This document shows positions 20,752-20,919 of a stretch of 20,919 bases of DNA, piece after piece (within the stretch, counting starts at the first letter, position 1; every line of letters starts with the position of its first letter). The notes under the pieces are model-generated. The model ran no database searches, had not been told where the DNA came from, and saw nothing but the letters and a program-made list of their open reading frames with translations. The stretch spans positions 1-20,919 of the IMG/VR virus record IMGVR_UViG_3300017788_000217; one strand, written 5' to 3'. Source of the stretch: a virus. Position numbers and translations under genes: made by a program.

Positions 20752-20919
20752 ATGTTCACCAATAGAGTACTGGGAACAGATAATAAGAGACTCACCCTGA
20801 ATTGGTGGGAGTATTGGATTGGTCATTGTTGGATGTCTGGTTGGCAATCTATTCATGGAGCCTTCCGTATCTGGCGTGATCTCATGACCGACAATTATAA
20901 GGATTATGCCTTGTTGGAA
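20752..20919 (+). CDS. Trp-rich unknown protein, 3' end outside the window
   Basis: An ATG immediately after the preceding TGA opens a frame that stays open for 56 codons to the window edge. The visible part has six tryptophans (NWWEYWIGHCWMSGW, then IWRDL) and could be a membrane-interface or compact globular protein. The gene is truncated by the window, so neither length nor family can be stated. Confidence 0.7.
   Translation, partial: MFTNRVLGTDNKRLTLNWWEYWIGHCWMSGWQSIHGAFRIWRDLMTDNYKDYALLE

Noticed and set aside
1-20919. tRNA or rRNA genes, insertion sequences, attachment sites
   Set aside because: No cloverleaf, rRNA sequence, transposase or terminal inverted repeats were recognised by eye; a tRNA scan was not possible.

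Overview
This window looks like a stretch of a marine T4-like cyanophage (cyanomyovirus) genome. Evidence: every gene lies on the plus strand and genes overlap by a few bases (ATGA, TAATG, TAGTG junctions). Tail-fibre genes (an S74 chaperone tail fibre and two collar-like fibre tips) sit among DNA/RNA metabolism genes and many small unassignable genes. Several genes are of kinds I associate with marine cyanophages: a NodU/CmcH-type carbamoyltransferase, radical SAM proteins, 2-oxoglutarate/Fe(II) oxygenases and a lone AbrB/MazE-like protein. The host and the phage genus are inference; no photosynthesis gene or other host marker is present here.

Layout. (1) 1-409: 3' end of a tail-fibre gene with an S74 auto-cleaving chaperone, closed by a strong terminator that shares bases with a promoter. 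(2) 484-4051: a 1053-residue helicase/adenine-methyltransferase fusion, then a 138-residue partial methyltransferase that resembles part of the fusion, closed by a second terminator. (3) 4104-5342: an SF2 helicase with visibly higher G+C than its neighbours, followed by three small overlapping unknowns (5339-5924). (4) 5924-13522: a tightly packed run of oxygenase, small protein, radical SAM, oxygenase-like, small protein, then an RNA-repair group (short Rnl1-type RNA ligase, HNH nuclease, Pnkp-type 3'-phosphatase), then oxygenase, radical SAM, carbamoyltransferase and SGNH hydrolase. (5) 13574-15405: five small unknowns, a second SGNH hydrolase and a 37-residue ORF. (6) 15408-16877: AbrB/MazE-like protein, then two paralogous tail-fibre tips behind a late-promoter-like sequence. 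(7) 16913-19295: Cys-containing small protein, acidic coiled-coil protein with a fresh 87-bp tandem duplication, and a protein with two oxygenase domains. (8) 19344-20919: small unknown genes, the last one running off the window.

How the genes may work together. The best candidate for an undescribed system is the run 5924-15295. It holds two paralogous radical SAM enzymes, each joined by overlap to a different partner (oxygenase-like in one arm, carbamoyltransferase in the other), plus three oxygenase-type proteins and two paralogous SGNH hydrolases. This is the tool kit of a small-molecule, glycan or peptide modification pathway, but no substrate can be read from the sequence. Embedded in it, the ligase and 3'-phosphatase are consistent with repair of RNA cut by a host nuclease. 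The SF2 helicase and helicase-methyltransferase suggest DNA processing or modification. Promoters are mostly sigma-70 extended -10 type (TGNTANNAT) before small-gene units, while the tail-tip genes have a T4-late-like ATAAATA element.
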